From Cerrena zonata (taxonomy: Eukaryota > Basidiomycota > Agaricomycetes > Polyporales > Cerrenaceae): a stretch of DNA of 64,000 nucleotides. Each line of letters starts with the position of its first letter. Within the stretch, counting starts at the first letter, position 1. The notes below the pieces were generated by a model, which saw nothing but the letters and a program-made list of their open reading frames with translations, had not been told where the DNA came from and made no database searches. The stretch lies in the NCBI GenBank assembly GCA_038087015.1, contig JASBNA010000042.1, forward strand, positions 362,527 through 426,526, given 5' to 3'. Of the stretch, positions 42,732-52,847 are shown piece after piece. The translations under genes and the position numbers were made by a program.

Positions 42732-43425
42732 CCCCTATAAAAGTACATAGTTAATGTAAACGATGATTTCCAGCCTTTTGTCGTTAATCACAACAAAATA
42801 TGGGGTCCGATAAGACCAACATTCGATGACTCAGTTGGCCCATCCAAGCCCACCCTGTAGTAATCTAACCTAAACAAGTAAGCGATTGCTAGTCGAGTGG
42901 CTGCTATCACTCCGCAGCCAAGCAGCATCCGCTCTACCACAACCAATCAGCCAACAGATAAGTAGACAACCCACTAATCTTACCGAGTCGTGATACCGTC
43001 AGCAAATGGTTGCAAGATGGAAATGGAAACCAACGGAGCTGTATTTCCGGAAGTCCCCGTCGGTCCTGGACAAAAGGTATGGGTGTACGGATCGTTTTCT
43101 TTGGGCAAAAGTGAGGTGATTCTTACCACGCCATTTTGAAATCCTGCGAAAACTTTTTTTTTTTTGTTTTTGGTGGGAAATTCACTTTTTTTTGCTTGCA
43201 AAAGGCGGAAGCAAAGAAATTTCGCCTATTTTTGCAATCGCCTGTCAAATCATGAGATGGCTTAACTTTAGAGGCCTTCGAATCCGATTATTTACGATGG
43301 AGTGGGCTAATGTCAATATTCAAGATGACTTCATTGGTTGTTGCCTAAATCGACCGAGTTTTTATATAAGTTGAAAATGATCGTATAGAAATCAATCGTT
43401 TATCAATTATATATATCAAACACAA
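42732..43425. other. GAL1-SHA3 intergenic region
   Basis: About 690 bp, serving as the SHA3 promoter. The segment 42800-43110 is less AT-rich than the rest, and T-runs near 43149 and 43189 follow. Short frames on both strands have no recognisable content. No gene supported. Confidence 0.4.
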
Positions 43426-44781
43426 ATGACTCTTAAAATACTACCTTTACTCGAACATACTAATAACAATAATAAGATATACAAAATGAAACCTACTACA
43501 CCGATGCTACTTGATGACTTTACCATCAATCACAATTTGAGATTTGTGAAGAAAATCGGGGCAGGAACCTATGGATTGATTTACTTAGTGGAAGATATCT
43601 ACAGCAAGAAACAATATGCAGCAAAGATGATCTTGAAGAAACCTCCGGTTAAATCAAGCAATATTGATGTTAATGAGAATAAAAAGTTTATTCAAAGTCA
43701 AATATATCAATATTTTGCCAATCATCATCAACAGAATCAATCAGTTATTGCCCAAGAGTTAAATTTGGACTTTATTGCCAATGAAGGGGTTCATTGTCCA
43801 TTCTTGAAAGAAATCGCATTACATTTAAAAGTTCACCAACATCCAAATGTCATCACTATTCATAAAGTGTTGAATTTAGAAAATTTGGCCATTATTATAT
43901 TGATGGATTATTTTGAACAAGGGGATTTATTTAATAATATAATCGATAAGAAAATCTTCACCGAATGTCCAAGTTACCAAGACCAACAACTCTTGATGAA
44001 AAACTGCATGTTACAATTAATTGATGGGTTAGCTTATTGCTCACTGAAGAATATTTATCATTGTGATTTAAAACCAGAAAATATCATGATCAATTATAAT
44101 AAAAATTATCATAGAAATTCAAATAGTCCAATAATTGATTATAATGAAATTCATATTGTTTTAATTGATTTTGGTTTAGCAATGAATTCAAACTTGATTT
44201 GTTGCAATGCATGCCGTGGCTCTTCTTATTATATGGCCCCCGAGAGAATAACCAATTTTAATACCAGTTCTTTAATCAAATCAATGATCAATCTTGATCA
44301 ATTTCAAACCATCGATAGTTCCGAAGCTTCAAGCTCAAAATATTTACCTACTTTAGCCGGAGATATTTGGTCTTTGGGTGTTTTATTCATTAACATCACT
44401 TGTGCAAGAAACCCTTGGCCAATTGCTGATATCAATGATGAAAAACAAGTTTTTGCAAATTATACCTTGCATAATAAAAACATATTAAGTTCAATTTTAC
44501 CAATATCTTTAAAATTTAATCGTTTACTTGATTCAATCTTTGAATTAAATCCAAATGATAGAATCTCTTTGAAAAAATTATCTTCCAAAATCGTCGATTG
44601 TGATTTCTTTTATGATGATTCAAAACCTTTAACCATCACTCCTAAAAAACTGTCCTTCAATGGTCAATTATTCACTCCTCCAGAAACTAGCATAAGTGAT
44701 TTTTGTCTTTGTAGTGATGCCGAAAGCGTGGATGCAATCGATGAATACATGGGCTTCAATAGAGGTAAATGCCCATTTTAA
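43426..44781 (+). CDS. SHA3: Sha3/Sks1/Vhs1-type serine/threonine kinase
   Basis: The 451-residue kinase has the glycine loop IGAGTYG (44-50), the ATP lysine Lys67, the catalytic loop HCDLKPEN (212-219, an HCD variant of HRD), DFGLA at about 248-252 and YYMAPE. The variant loop and short C-terminal tail match the Sks1/Vhs1 group; C. albicans Sha3 is the syntenic copy. The family is linked to glucose uptake and adaptation to low glucose, which fits a position between GAL1 and HGT2. A second ATG at 43486 could also serve as the start. Confidence 0.9.
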   Translation: MTLKILPLLEHTNNNNKIYKMKPTTPMLLDDFTINHNLRFVKKIGAGTYGLIYLVEDIYSKKQYAAKMILKKPPVKSSNIDVNENKKFIQSQIYQYFANHHQQNQSVIAQELNLDFIANEGVHCPFLKEIALHLKVHQHPNVITIHKVLNLENLAIIILMDYFEQGDLFNNIIDKKIFTECPSYQDQQLLMKNCMLQLIDGLAYCSLKNIYHCDLKPENIMINYNKNYHRNSNSPIIDYNEIHIVLIDFGLAMNSNLICCNACRGSSYYMAPERITNFNTSSLIKSMINLDQFQTIDSSEASSSKYLPTLAGDIWSLGVLFINITCARNPWPIADINDEKQVFANYTLHNKNILSSILPISLKFNRLLDSIFELNPNDRISLKKLSSKIVDCDFFYDDSKPLTITPKKLSFNGQLFTPPETSISDFCLCSDAESVDAIDEYMGFNRGKCPF

Positions 44782-46008
44782 GATATATAGCTAATGTTTA
44801 ATGATTTACGATAAAGATATTTAATGAATAAAACAATTTATTTATATACTGGTGCACGGGTGTAGTATTTGCTGCGAAAACGAGTTCAACTCGGACATGA
44901 CCGAAGACTCAAATACGTAAACCTCAAGCAGCTACTCAAGCAGCTACTCAAGACTCCTCTACACTATCAAGACCCCGCTACTCAAGCATCTACTGAGTAT
45001 ACTCAACTTTCTACTCCAGTGTTGTATTCCACTAATGCAATATTTTGTCATAACCTCCTTGTAAGGTCCGACAATAAGAGCATTGTCAACGCTAATGTAA
45101 GATTGCCCGTCCACCCAAAGGACAACTCACAATGCTCCTGTACCTCTCCTCTTGTACCAGCTCAATGGATCGGGTTATTCGCTCGCCGTAGCAGAGGGGC
45201 AACAATCCAGATCTTCGGACGTACCAAACCTTAACGGTATCAACCTCAAATGCCTAAATCTTGTTTTGAGACCGGTTTATTTTCGTAAAAGCGTACGGGA
45301 TTATCCAACTCACCAACCTCTCTGCCCACTACACAAACCAATCATCCCATACGGCAGTAATATTTTCCATCACAGAAGACTCTCACCCCACTCCCGTTGC
45401 TTCGGTGAAACTATAATCCAGAATGCTCCGGCGATGATTCAAATTTACGGGAACAATGTAAGGTGGAGAGACTTGTTCTTGCGGGGTCGCTGGTGCCATT
45501 CCTCTGTTGAAGGTAACATGATTCTGAGTCAGGTTTCCAGCACTTCTTCAACCTGGTTTCCATGTATTCTTACGTTTGCCCTTCCAGGGTGAGTTATTGT
45601 GAGTTATTGACCACTTGTTAGTTGTTGAGCTGTTGCTTTTGTTAGACTGTAGTCCGACTTGTGTTTGCTGATGGAATGCCATTACGTATTTTTTTTTGGT
45701 TCGCTGGTGTTTTTACAATATTTTTACTAATTTAATTCTCTCTGCTTATTTTTTGGCACCGAGTAAAAAATTTTACGAAATTGTCTGCATGCAATGTCTG
45801 GGGTAGAATCTTAGTCGGATCTTAAACGCCTTTTGGCACACTTCCGTCTAGTGGATTTCCGGGGAAATGCGACATTTTCTCAGAATTGTCTGGCCCCTGT
45901 GCAGGACAATCACGCATTTATTATGTGCCCCACAAGAAATTTCTTTATTTTTTGGCAATTTCTTTTTTTACCTTTGGTTTGGTCTTTTATTTTTTTTTTT
46001 TTTGTTGT
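44782..46008. other. SHA3-HGT2 intergenic region with a GC-richer island
   Basis: About 1.2 kb. The stretch 44860-45600 is distinctly GC-richer than the genes around it, and long frames are open on both strands (for example plus 44869-45234 and 45152-45592). None has a motif I recognise, and openness in several frames at once suggests composition rather than coding. The part 45690-46008 is T-rich promoter DNA. Confidence 0.4.
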
Positions 46009-46165
46009 TGTAACATTACACAAACCAACGCAAGAGGTGATGTTGTAATTAGTCGGAATTTCTAATTTACCCCAGAATAAGGCAGAACTGGGGAGACTAA
46101 GGCAATTGGAGAATGACTGGAAAAAAAAGATGGGAGAAATACTTGACAAGTTTGAAATATAAATA
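46009..46165. promoter_or_regulatory. HGT2 promoter with a GAL-type palindrome and TATA box
   Basis: TGTAACATTACA at 46009-46020 is the exact reverse complement of the GAL1 element at 41063-41074. A TATAAATA box follows at 46158-46165, about 95 bp before the ATG at 46260. The palindrome is 240 bp upstream of the start, further than in the GAL genes. Confidence 0.6.
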
Positions 46166-46259
46166 GGTGCATATCCTTTTGGTTTAGAATTAGGTTTTTC
46201 CCTTTCATCATTACAATAATTCAATAAATCAATTATTAATAATTCTTTAATACTTCAAT

Positions 46260-47909
46260 ATGGGTTACGAAGAAAAGTTGGTTGGTCCAGGTATCAAAAT
46301 TAAAAACTTTTTAGATAAGTTTCCTAAAATTCATAATGTTATCGTTGTTTGCCTGATTTCGTGTATTTCAGGTTTAATGTTTGGGTTTGATATCTCTTCG
46401 ATGTCAGCCTTTCTTGGTCAAAAATACTATTTAAATTTTTTCAACCATCCAAATTCTGACTTGCAAGGTTTTATTACTGCTGCCATGTCTTTAGGTTCAT
46501 TTTTTGGTTCTTTAGCTACTTCTTTTGTTTCTGAACCTTTTGGTAGAAGAGCTTCTTTAATTTTATGTGGGTTCTTCTGGTGTGTTGGTGCTGCTATTCA
46601 ATCTTCTTCTCAAAATATTGCTCAATTAATCATTGGTCGTCTTATTTCTGGTTTTGGGGTTGGTTTAGGTTCTTCTGTTGCTCCAGTTTATGGTTCTGAA
46701 TTGGCTCCCCGTAAAATTCGTGGTTTAGTTGGGGGTATGTTTCAATTAAGTGTCACCATTGGTATCTTGATTATGTTTTATGTTAGTTATGGTTGTGGTA
46801 AAATTAATGGTGTTGGTGGTTTCAGACTTGCTTGGGGTATTCAAATTATTCCTGGTTTAATTTTATTAATGGGTTGTTTATTCATTCCTGAATCTCCAAG
46901 ATGGTTAGCTAAAAATGGTTACTGGGATCAATGTGAAGAAATTGTTGCTAGAATTCAAGCCAAAGGTAACCGTGAAGATCCTGATGTTATGATTGAAATT
47001 TCTGAAATTAAAGATCAACTTTTATTAGATGAACACGTTAAATCTTTCACTTATGCTGATTTATTCTCTGAAAAATATCTTCAAAGAACTATCACGGCTA
47101 TTTTTGCTCAAATTTGGCAACAATTAACCGGTATGAATGTTATGATGTACTACATCACTTATATTTTCAAAATGGCTGGTTACTCTGGTGATGCTAATTT
47201 AGTTGCTTCTTCAATTCAATATGTTTTAAATACTGTTACTACTTTACCTGCTTTATACTTTTTAGATAAATTGGGTAGAAGACCAGTTTTGTTATTTGGT
47301 GCTGCTGCTATGATGGCTTTCCAATTCGGTGTTGCTGGTATTCTTGCAACTTATTCTGTTCCATGGCCAGATTCAGGATCTGATTCCGTTACTATTAGAA
47401 TTCCTTCAGATAACAAAAGTGCTGCTAAAGGTGTTATTGCTTGTTGTTACTTGTTCGTTTGTAGTTTTGCTACTTCTTGGGGTGTTGGTATCTGGTTATA
47501 CTGTAGTGAAATGTGGGGTGACTCTGTTTCAAGACAACGTGGTGCTGCTCTTGCTACTTCTGCTAACTGGATCTTCAACTTTGCCATTGCTCAATTTACT
47601 CCACCAGCTTTCAAAAATATTTCATGGAAAACTTACTGTATTTATGCAACTTTCTGTGGTTGTATGTTTATCCATGTTTATTTCTTCTTCCCAGAAACTA
47701 GAGGTAAGAGATTGGAAGAAATTGCCCAAATCTGGGAAGAAAAGGTTCCAGCTTGGAAATCCGATTCATGGCAACCTGCCGTTCCTATCTTATCTGATGC
47801 TGAATTGGGTGAAAAGATTAGAACTCAACATAAAGAAAGTGAAGATTTAATTCAATCTAATTCTGACTCAAGTGTCAAAGATGTTAACGAAAACGCTAAT
47901 AAAGTTTAA
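46260..47909 (+). CDS. HGT2: hexose transporter of the Hgt1/Hgt2 family
   Basis: The 549-residue MFS sugar porter has twelve predicted membrane segments. Family signatures are the FGRRAS loop motif, PESPRWL after helix 6, QIWQQLTGMNVMMYY in helix 7, LGRRPVLL and PETRGKRLEEI at the C-terminus. It groups with K. lactis Hgt1-type high-affinity glucose/galactose carriers. Position next to SHA3 and GAL1 matches C. albicans HGT2. A close paralogue lies 5 kb further on (52848-54458). Confidence 0.9.
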   Translation: MGYEEKLVGPGIKIKNFLDKFPKIHNVIVVCLISCISGLMFGFDISSMSAFLGQKYYLNFFNHPNSDLQGFITAAMSLGSFFGSLATSFVSEPFGRRASLILCGFFWCVGAAIQSSSQNIAQLIIGRLISGFGVGLGSSVAPVYGSELAPRKIRGLVGGMFQLSVTIGILIMFYVSYGCGKINGVGGFRLAWGIQIIPGLILLMGCLFIPESPRWLAKNGYWDQCEEIVARIQAKGNREDPDVMIEISEIKDQLLLDEHVKSFTYADLFSEKYLQRTITAIFAQIWQQLTGMNVMMYYITYIFKMAGYSGDANLVASSIQYVLNTVTTLPALYFLDKLGRRPVLLFGAAAMMAFQFGVAGILATYSVPWPDSGSDSVTIRIPSDNKSAAKGVIACCYLFVCSFATSWGVGIWLYCSEMWGDSVSRQRGAALATSANWIFNFAIAQFTPPAFKNISWKTYCIYATFCGCMFIHVYFFFPETRGKRLEEIAQIWEEKVPAWKSDSWQPAVPILSDAELGEKIRTQHKESEDLIQSNSDSSVKDVNENANKV

Positions 47910-49134
47910 TAGTTAGCAACTAATTTATGGTTTGTACGATTTCAATTCTTCAAATTTTATTGATATCTAGTTTATTTTTAATATATTGTTAATTCTGTCA
48001 TTTTTATTTCATTCTTGTAGATTTCCTCATTCAGGGGTGTAACACTATTAACTCAAAATTTTGACAGATGCACGGATTAATTATATACGAGCACCAATCT
48101 GCAAACATATAGACACAACCTGCAAATAATCTTTCAACCGACTCTTCGACCTTACAATAAAAGAAGAGTGTCTTATTTTGTTTCCTAAAATCATTTGAAA
48201 GTAATACTGAAGGTTAAAGCTTCCAAAGGTAGTTACTCAGCAGGATTTTGGGACCAAATACTCTATAATGTCTAAGGGAAGACCGTGTTTCTGCCCCAGA
48301 ATTTACCTTTACTTCTTCTCAGGGACCCTCCAATACTCGTCGAGGGTTTTTTAACTTGTGAACTTGAACATATTTCCGTAAAACAATTGAAAAGAAAAAA
48401 AAACTTAAAGAAACTGGAGGCTAACCTAAACATCCTTCCAGGTCTCTCCAGGCGATTTGCTATCACTCATTGAGTACAACCCTAGTCGAGTGCATTTCAA
48501 TTGAATTTGGTTTTGCCTAAGTACGATTAACTTATTACTCACAAATAGAGTAAAATGTAAAAAGCATGCTTTTGACGGCCGCAAACCGGTCGCAAAATTT
48601 TTATAAAATGATTCAAAAGTTGATTCCTTCTTTCACGAAAAGTTATACTCAAAACGGTATACTAAATTGAAGAATTACAAGTATTGACCACTTAGATGTA
48701 TATAATAGATGTGTATAATTAGAAATGTTCACTTCAGAGTCTTTCATTTGGTCGAAATTGAGTGATTAGTTATCCTAAGTATTGCGACTTTAGCATTTAA
48801 AAGGAGTGAGGTGTTGTTTTCAGACTAATTGGACAGACTGGTTTCTTTCCGTGGATGATAGGATCTCCAACTATTCATTTATAAGGTGCTTGGAGAACGT
48901 ACTAATTGCATAAAAAATTGTCGGTGCACGGACTAGTGAGGATGACTCTCGTAGGATGACTCGTTTGGATGACTCAAGGAATATGATTCGAGATCATTTT
49001 AGGCTGAAAATTTCGAGTGAACAATAACTTTGAAACTATTTAAGAAGCCTTTTTGGACATAGGGTAACAATTTTTCCTTTTCAATTCTTTTCAATTCATT
49101 TCAATTCTATTCAATTAAAGTTAAAAATTTCACC
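47910..49134. other. HGT2-BIO3 intergenic region
   Basis: About 1.2 kb without a recognisable gene. Overlapping sense and antisense frames at 48272-48473 have no content I can name. The last 200 bp hold the repeated TGACTC elements listed next and TTTTCAATTC-type repeats immediately before BIO3 (49075-49120). Confidence 0.4.
48940..48975. promoter_or_regulatory. three direct GGATGACTC repeats upstream of BIO3
   Basis: GGATGACTC occurs at 48940-48948, 48954-48962 and 48967-48975, with start-to-start spacings of 14 and 13 bp, 160-195 bp before the BIO3 ATG. The third is followed by A, giving TGACTCA, the Gcn4/bZIP consensus. This suggests amino-acid-starvation or other bZIP control of BIO3. 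Confidence 0.65.
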
Positions 49135-50436
49135 ATGTCTGGTCCTGTTACTCAAGAAGATTTAGATTTCGATAGAGCTCATATTTGGCACCCATATACC
49201 AGTCTTACCAAGCCATTGAAGGTTTATCCAGTCGAAAGTGCAGAAGGATGTATTATTACTCTTTCCGATGGTACCAAGCTTGTTGATGGTATGGCTAGTT
49301 GGTGGTGTGTACAACACGGTTACAATAATCCAATCTTGAACAAAGCTGCTACAGATCAACTCAGTAAGATGTCACATATTATGTTTGGTGGTCTTGCCCA
49401 TAAACCAAGTATTGAGCTCTGCAAAAAACTTGTTGAATTGACTCCACCTGGTTTGGAATGTGTCTTGTTAGCCGATTCTGGTTCAATTTCTATTGATGTT
49501 GGTTTAAAAATGGCTTTACAATATCAAAATTCAAAAGGAAGAAAAGACAAATCTAAGTTTTTAACTATTCGTCATGGCTACCATGGTGATGCTTTTGGTG
49601 GTTTGTCTGTTTCTGATACAACAAACAGTATGCATCATATATTTCAAGGATTTTTACCAAAAAATATCTTCTGCAAAGCGCCTGAAACCAGATTCGATAA
49701 TCAAGACCCTAATGTTGAACAAATAGTCGAAGAAATTGACGTCAAACCTTTTAAAGAAATCATTGAAAAAAGACATGAAGAAATTGCTGGCTTTATTCTT
49801 GAACCAATTGTTCAAGGTGCTGGTGGTTTGAGGGTTTCTCATCCATACTTTCTTAAGAGAGCTAGTGAAATTTGTAAAAAATATGATGTTTTATTGATTC
49901 TTGATGAAGTTGCTACGGGGTTAGGAAGAACTGGTAAACTTTTTGCCTTTGAACATGCTGATATTGTTCCTGATATTCTTTGCTTAGGGAAATCCTTAAC
50001 TGGTGGTTACCTTACCCTTTCTGCTACAATCACCTCCAGGGAAATAGGAAATGAAATATCTGACGGTCCAGCTGGTTGTTTTATGCATGGTCAAACTTAT
50101 ATGGGTAATCCTTTAGCTTGTGCCGTTGGTAATGCCAATCTCGGAATCATTATGGAAGGAAAATGGAAAAATCAAGTTAAACAAATTGAAACCCAACTCC
50201 TTGAAGAATTGGGCCCACTCAAGGATCATCCAAAAGTTGCAGATATTAGAATTTTAGGCGCAATTGGTATTGTTCAATTAAAAGAAAACGTCAATGTTGA
50301 AGAAATCCAAAAGAAGTTTGTTGCAGCAGGTGCTTGGATTCGTCCTTTCAGAAACTTAGTCTATATTTACCCACAATACACTACAAAGCCTGAAGAACTA
50401 ACTGTTCTCACTAATGCAATTAAATCCTCTATCTAA
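49135..50436 (+). CDS. BIO3: DAPA aminotransferase of biotin synthesis
   Basis: The 433-residue PLP enzyme matches Bio3/BioA, which converts 7-keto-8-aminopelargonate to 7,8-diaminopelargonate. The substrate-pocket block WHPYT (about 18-22), DGMASWW and the HGYN segment are typical of BioA. The PLP lysine is Lys286 in LGKSLTGGY. DEVATGLGRTGKLFAFEH and MHGQTYMGNPLACAV are also conserved. BIO3 of S. cerevisiae is held to have a bacterial origin, and this copy is likewise BioA-like and intronless. No other biotin gene is adjacent. Confidence 0.93.
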   Translation: MSGPVTQEDLDFDRAHIWHPYTSLTKPLKVYPVESAEGCIITLSDGTKLVDGMASWWCVQHGYNNPILNKAATDQLSKMSHIMFGGLAHKPSIELCKKLVELTPPGLECVLLADSGSISIDVGLKMALQYQNSKGRKDKSKFLTIRHGYHGDAFGGLSVSDTTNSMHHIFQGFLPKNIFCKAPETRFDNQDPNVEQIVEEIDVKPFKEIIEKRHEEIAGFILEPIVQGAGGLRVSHPYFLKRASEICKKYDVLLILDEVATGLGRTGKLFAFEHADIVPDILCLGKSLTGGYLTLSATITSREIGNEISDGPAGCFMHGQTYMGNPLACAVGNANLGIIMEGKWKNQVKQIETQLLEELGPLKDHPKVADIRILGAIGIVQLKENVNVEEIQKKFVAAGAWIRPFRNLVYIYPQYTTKPEELTVLTNAIKSSI

Positions 50437-50896
50437 TCTCTCCTTTGCAGACTTAGTGTCTTGCTATAAAGTCAAGACTTATTTACATATTCAAACTTCA
50501 TATATTCGAATAAATTTAACTGAGTAATTTTATTTAAGTGTAATATACTACTCGATCATAGTGTTGTCAAGCCAATTGAATACGCTTAGCTAAAATAATT
50601 AGGGAATTACTAAACTTGTACAGATTAAATAAACGAAAGGCACAAATGGCCAATAATTTCGTATTCAAACATCCTCAGGTTCCGAAACCGAAATCAATAA
50701 TAGAGGATCATAATGTTGTCCTTTATTACTCAACAATCATGTAGAGTTACACGTAGTGATCTTGATCAATTATTCTTGGAATGATGAAAAATTTTCATAC
50801 AGTGATTGAAGGTATTGAAAAAGGATTCCTTAAAGAATCTGCTTTTCTTCATGCTCTATGGATATCAATCAAAATTAATAAATTTTCACATTTGAT
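50437..50896. other. BIO3-MCA1 intergenic region
   Basis: About 460 bp of AT-rich DNA. A frame starting at 50781 runs into MCA1 out of phase and looks like a shadow of its proline repeats. No gene seen. Confidence 0.4.
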
Positions 50897-52246
50897 ATGT
50901 ATTCGGGTTATGGTAATGGATATGGCCAATACGGTCCAAATTACAATTATGGACCACCTCCAGATCAATATTATGCACCTCCAGGTCCTCCTCCAGATCA
51001 GTATTACGCATCCCCTGGGCCTCCGCCTGGGCCTCCTCCTTCTGGTTATTACCCTCCAGAGCAAGTTTCTGAGCTCGAACCACCTTCTGGCCCTCCACCT
51101 AGGTTTTATCCTGACCAAGGGTCTGAGTTCATTCCCCCACAGGGCCCACCGCCATTGACCGAAAGAAATTATAATATGCCACCAAGTGACGGATACTATT
51201 CTGAAGAACCTTCAAATGTTTATCAAGAATATCCCAGACCACCTCCAGATGATGAAGTAGAGTATCAAAGACCAAGTATGCCACCACCTCCAGATGCACC
51301 ACAGAATTTTGATGATAGGTTAGATTTTACCTACCAATATTCCAATTGTACAGGTGCAAAGAAAGCGTTGTTGATAGGGATCAACTATATCGGAACGTCA
51401 AACGAGCTTGCGGGATGTATTAATGATGTCCATAATATGAGATCATTCTTGAACGAGCATTTTGGATATTCATTGGATGATATAGTTGTTTTGACGGATG
51501 ATCAAACAGAACCAGGGCACTTACCAACTAAAGAAAATATCATAAGGGGCATGCAATGGTTGGTTAATGATGTGAAACAAAATGATTCATTAGTTTTCCA
51601 TTTCTCTGGACATGGAGGACAGACTGAAGATATTGATGGAGATGAAGAAAGTGGATTCGATGATGTTATTTATCCGGTTGACTTTGAAACCACCGGGCAT
51701 ATAACTGATGATGAGATGCACAATTTCATGGTCAAGCCATTACCAGCAGGATGCAGACTAACTGCGTTGTATGACAGTTGTCATTCCGGAACAGCATTAG
51801 ATTTACCTTACGTGTACTCCACCAAAGGTGTTATCAAAGAGCCTAATTTATGGAAGGAAGCTGGGGAAGGAGCTTTGGAAGCATTTCTGAGTTATGAATC
51901 TGGAGATGTTAGAGGAGCACTCACATCATTAAGCGGATTTGCCAAAAAATTAATGAAACTGAAGGACGTTGACAGAGATGAAGTCGAAAGACAGAAAATG
52001 TCACCTGCAGATATTATTTCCATAAGTGGATGCAAAGACGATCAAACCAGTGCAGATACCAAAGAAGCCGGCCAAAGTACTGGTGCTATGAGTTGGGCTT
52101 TCAAAAAGGTATTAAATGAGCAGCCCAACCAAACCTTTTTATCATTATTGAACAATATGAGGACCTTATTAAGTGAAAAGTATTCCCAAAAACCCCAATT
52201 AAGTTCCTCGCATCCCCAAGATATGGAGATTGCCTTCATTATGTGA
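50897..52246 (+). CDS. MCA1: type I metacaspase
   Basis: The 449-residue protein has a Pro/Gly/Tyr/Gln-rich prodomain (1-130, repeated GPPPDQYYA units) and a caspase-fold domain beginning at KKALLIGINYIGT. The catalytic dyad is His239 in FSGHGGQ and Cys295 in YDSCHSGTALDLPY. The C-terminal block KYSQKPQLSSSHP ends in IM, as in S. cerevisiae Mca1 (432). Metacaspases are calcium-activated, Arg/Lys-directed proteases with roles in protein quality control and cell death. Confidence 0.95.
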   Translation: MYSGYGNGYGQYGPNYNYGPPPDQYYAPPGPPPDQYYASPGPPPGPPPSGYYPPEQVSELEPPSGPPPRFYPDQGSEFIPPQGPPPLTERNYNMPPSDGYYSEEPSNVYQEYPRPPPDDEVEYQRPSMPPPPDAPQNFDDRLDFTYQYSNCTGAKKALLIGINYIGTSNELAGCINDVHNMRSFLNEHFGYSLDDIVVLTDDQTEPGHLPTKENIIRGMQWLVNDVKQNDSLVFHFSGHGGQTEDIDGDEESGFDDVIYPVDFETTGHITDDEMHNFMVKPLPAGCRLTALYDSCHSGTALDLPYVYSTKGVIKEPNLWKEAGEGALEAFLSYESGDVRGALTSLSGFAKKLMKLKDVDRDEVERQKMSPADIISISGCKDDQTSADTKEAGQSTGAMSWAFKKVLNEQPNQTFLSLLNNMRTLLSEKYSQKPQLSSSHPQDMEIAFIM

Positions 52247-52847
52247 TTGTTCTTCCACAAACTACTGTCCTTCGTATTATTTCTGTAGACTCAATGAATA
52301 GCTCTTCAATTACCAAATCTGTAATTCCCGTCAAACCGGAGAAGTCTCAGACAATCCCCCCAAGCCCAATTAAAACAATGTAGCAGCTGCATTTAAACAA
52401 TCTCCAACACCTTTAGATTCAACTATTCAACTGTTACAGCAATGGGAACCTGCCGGCAACCCCCCTCAGTGGACTCTTCGGCTTCAGTACTTCCCCGTTG
52501 GTGGTATGTCCTAACAAATCATACAACAACATCGTCGTAGCCAGATTCGTGGATTATTGCTGCTTTTCCGCATGAGGAACTCCTGCCCCAAAAAACCAAA
52601 CGGAAATCCCCCACGCTTTTTCTTCTATTCGAGATCCTTTTTTGCGGGGTGCATATCACGTAAGGCTAACAAAATCAATGGATTAACAATTGAAGGGCAC
52701 GAAAGACTGGTAATGATTAGAGTTTATACCCAGAGAAATTGAATGTTGGAGGTATCGACCCACTCTAAAGCTTTGCGGAGTATAAAAAGCTAGGGGGTTT
52801 TCCAGCACTTTTTTTTTTTGGTGGAATGCTTATTAAATATTCACAGG
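52247..52847. other. MCA1 to second transporter intergenic region
   Basis: About 600 bp. A short frame at 52557-52742 has no recognisable content. A T-run at about 52810-52819 and a TATAAAA at 52781-52787 precede the transporter. I do not find the GAL palindrome here. Confidence 0.4.

Noticed and set aside
50781..51158. Frames on both strands overlapping the start of MCA1
   Set aside because: They arise from the repetitive proline-rich prodomain codons of MCA1 read out of phase.
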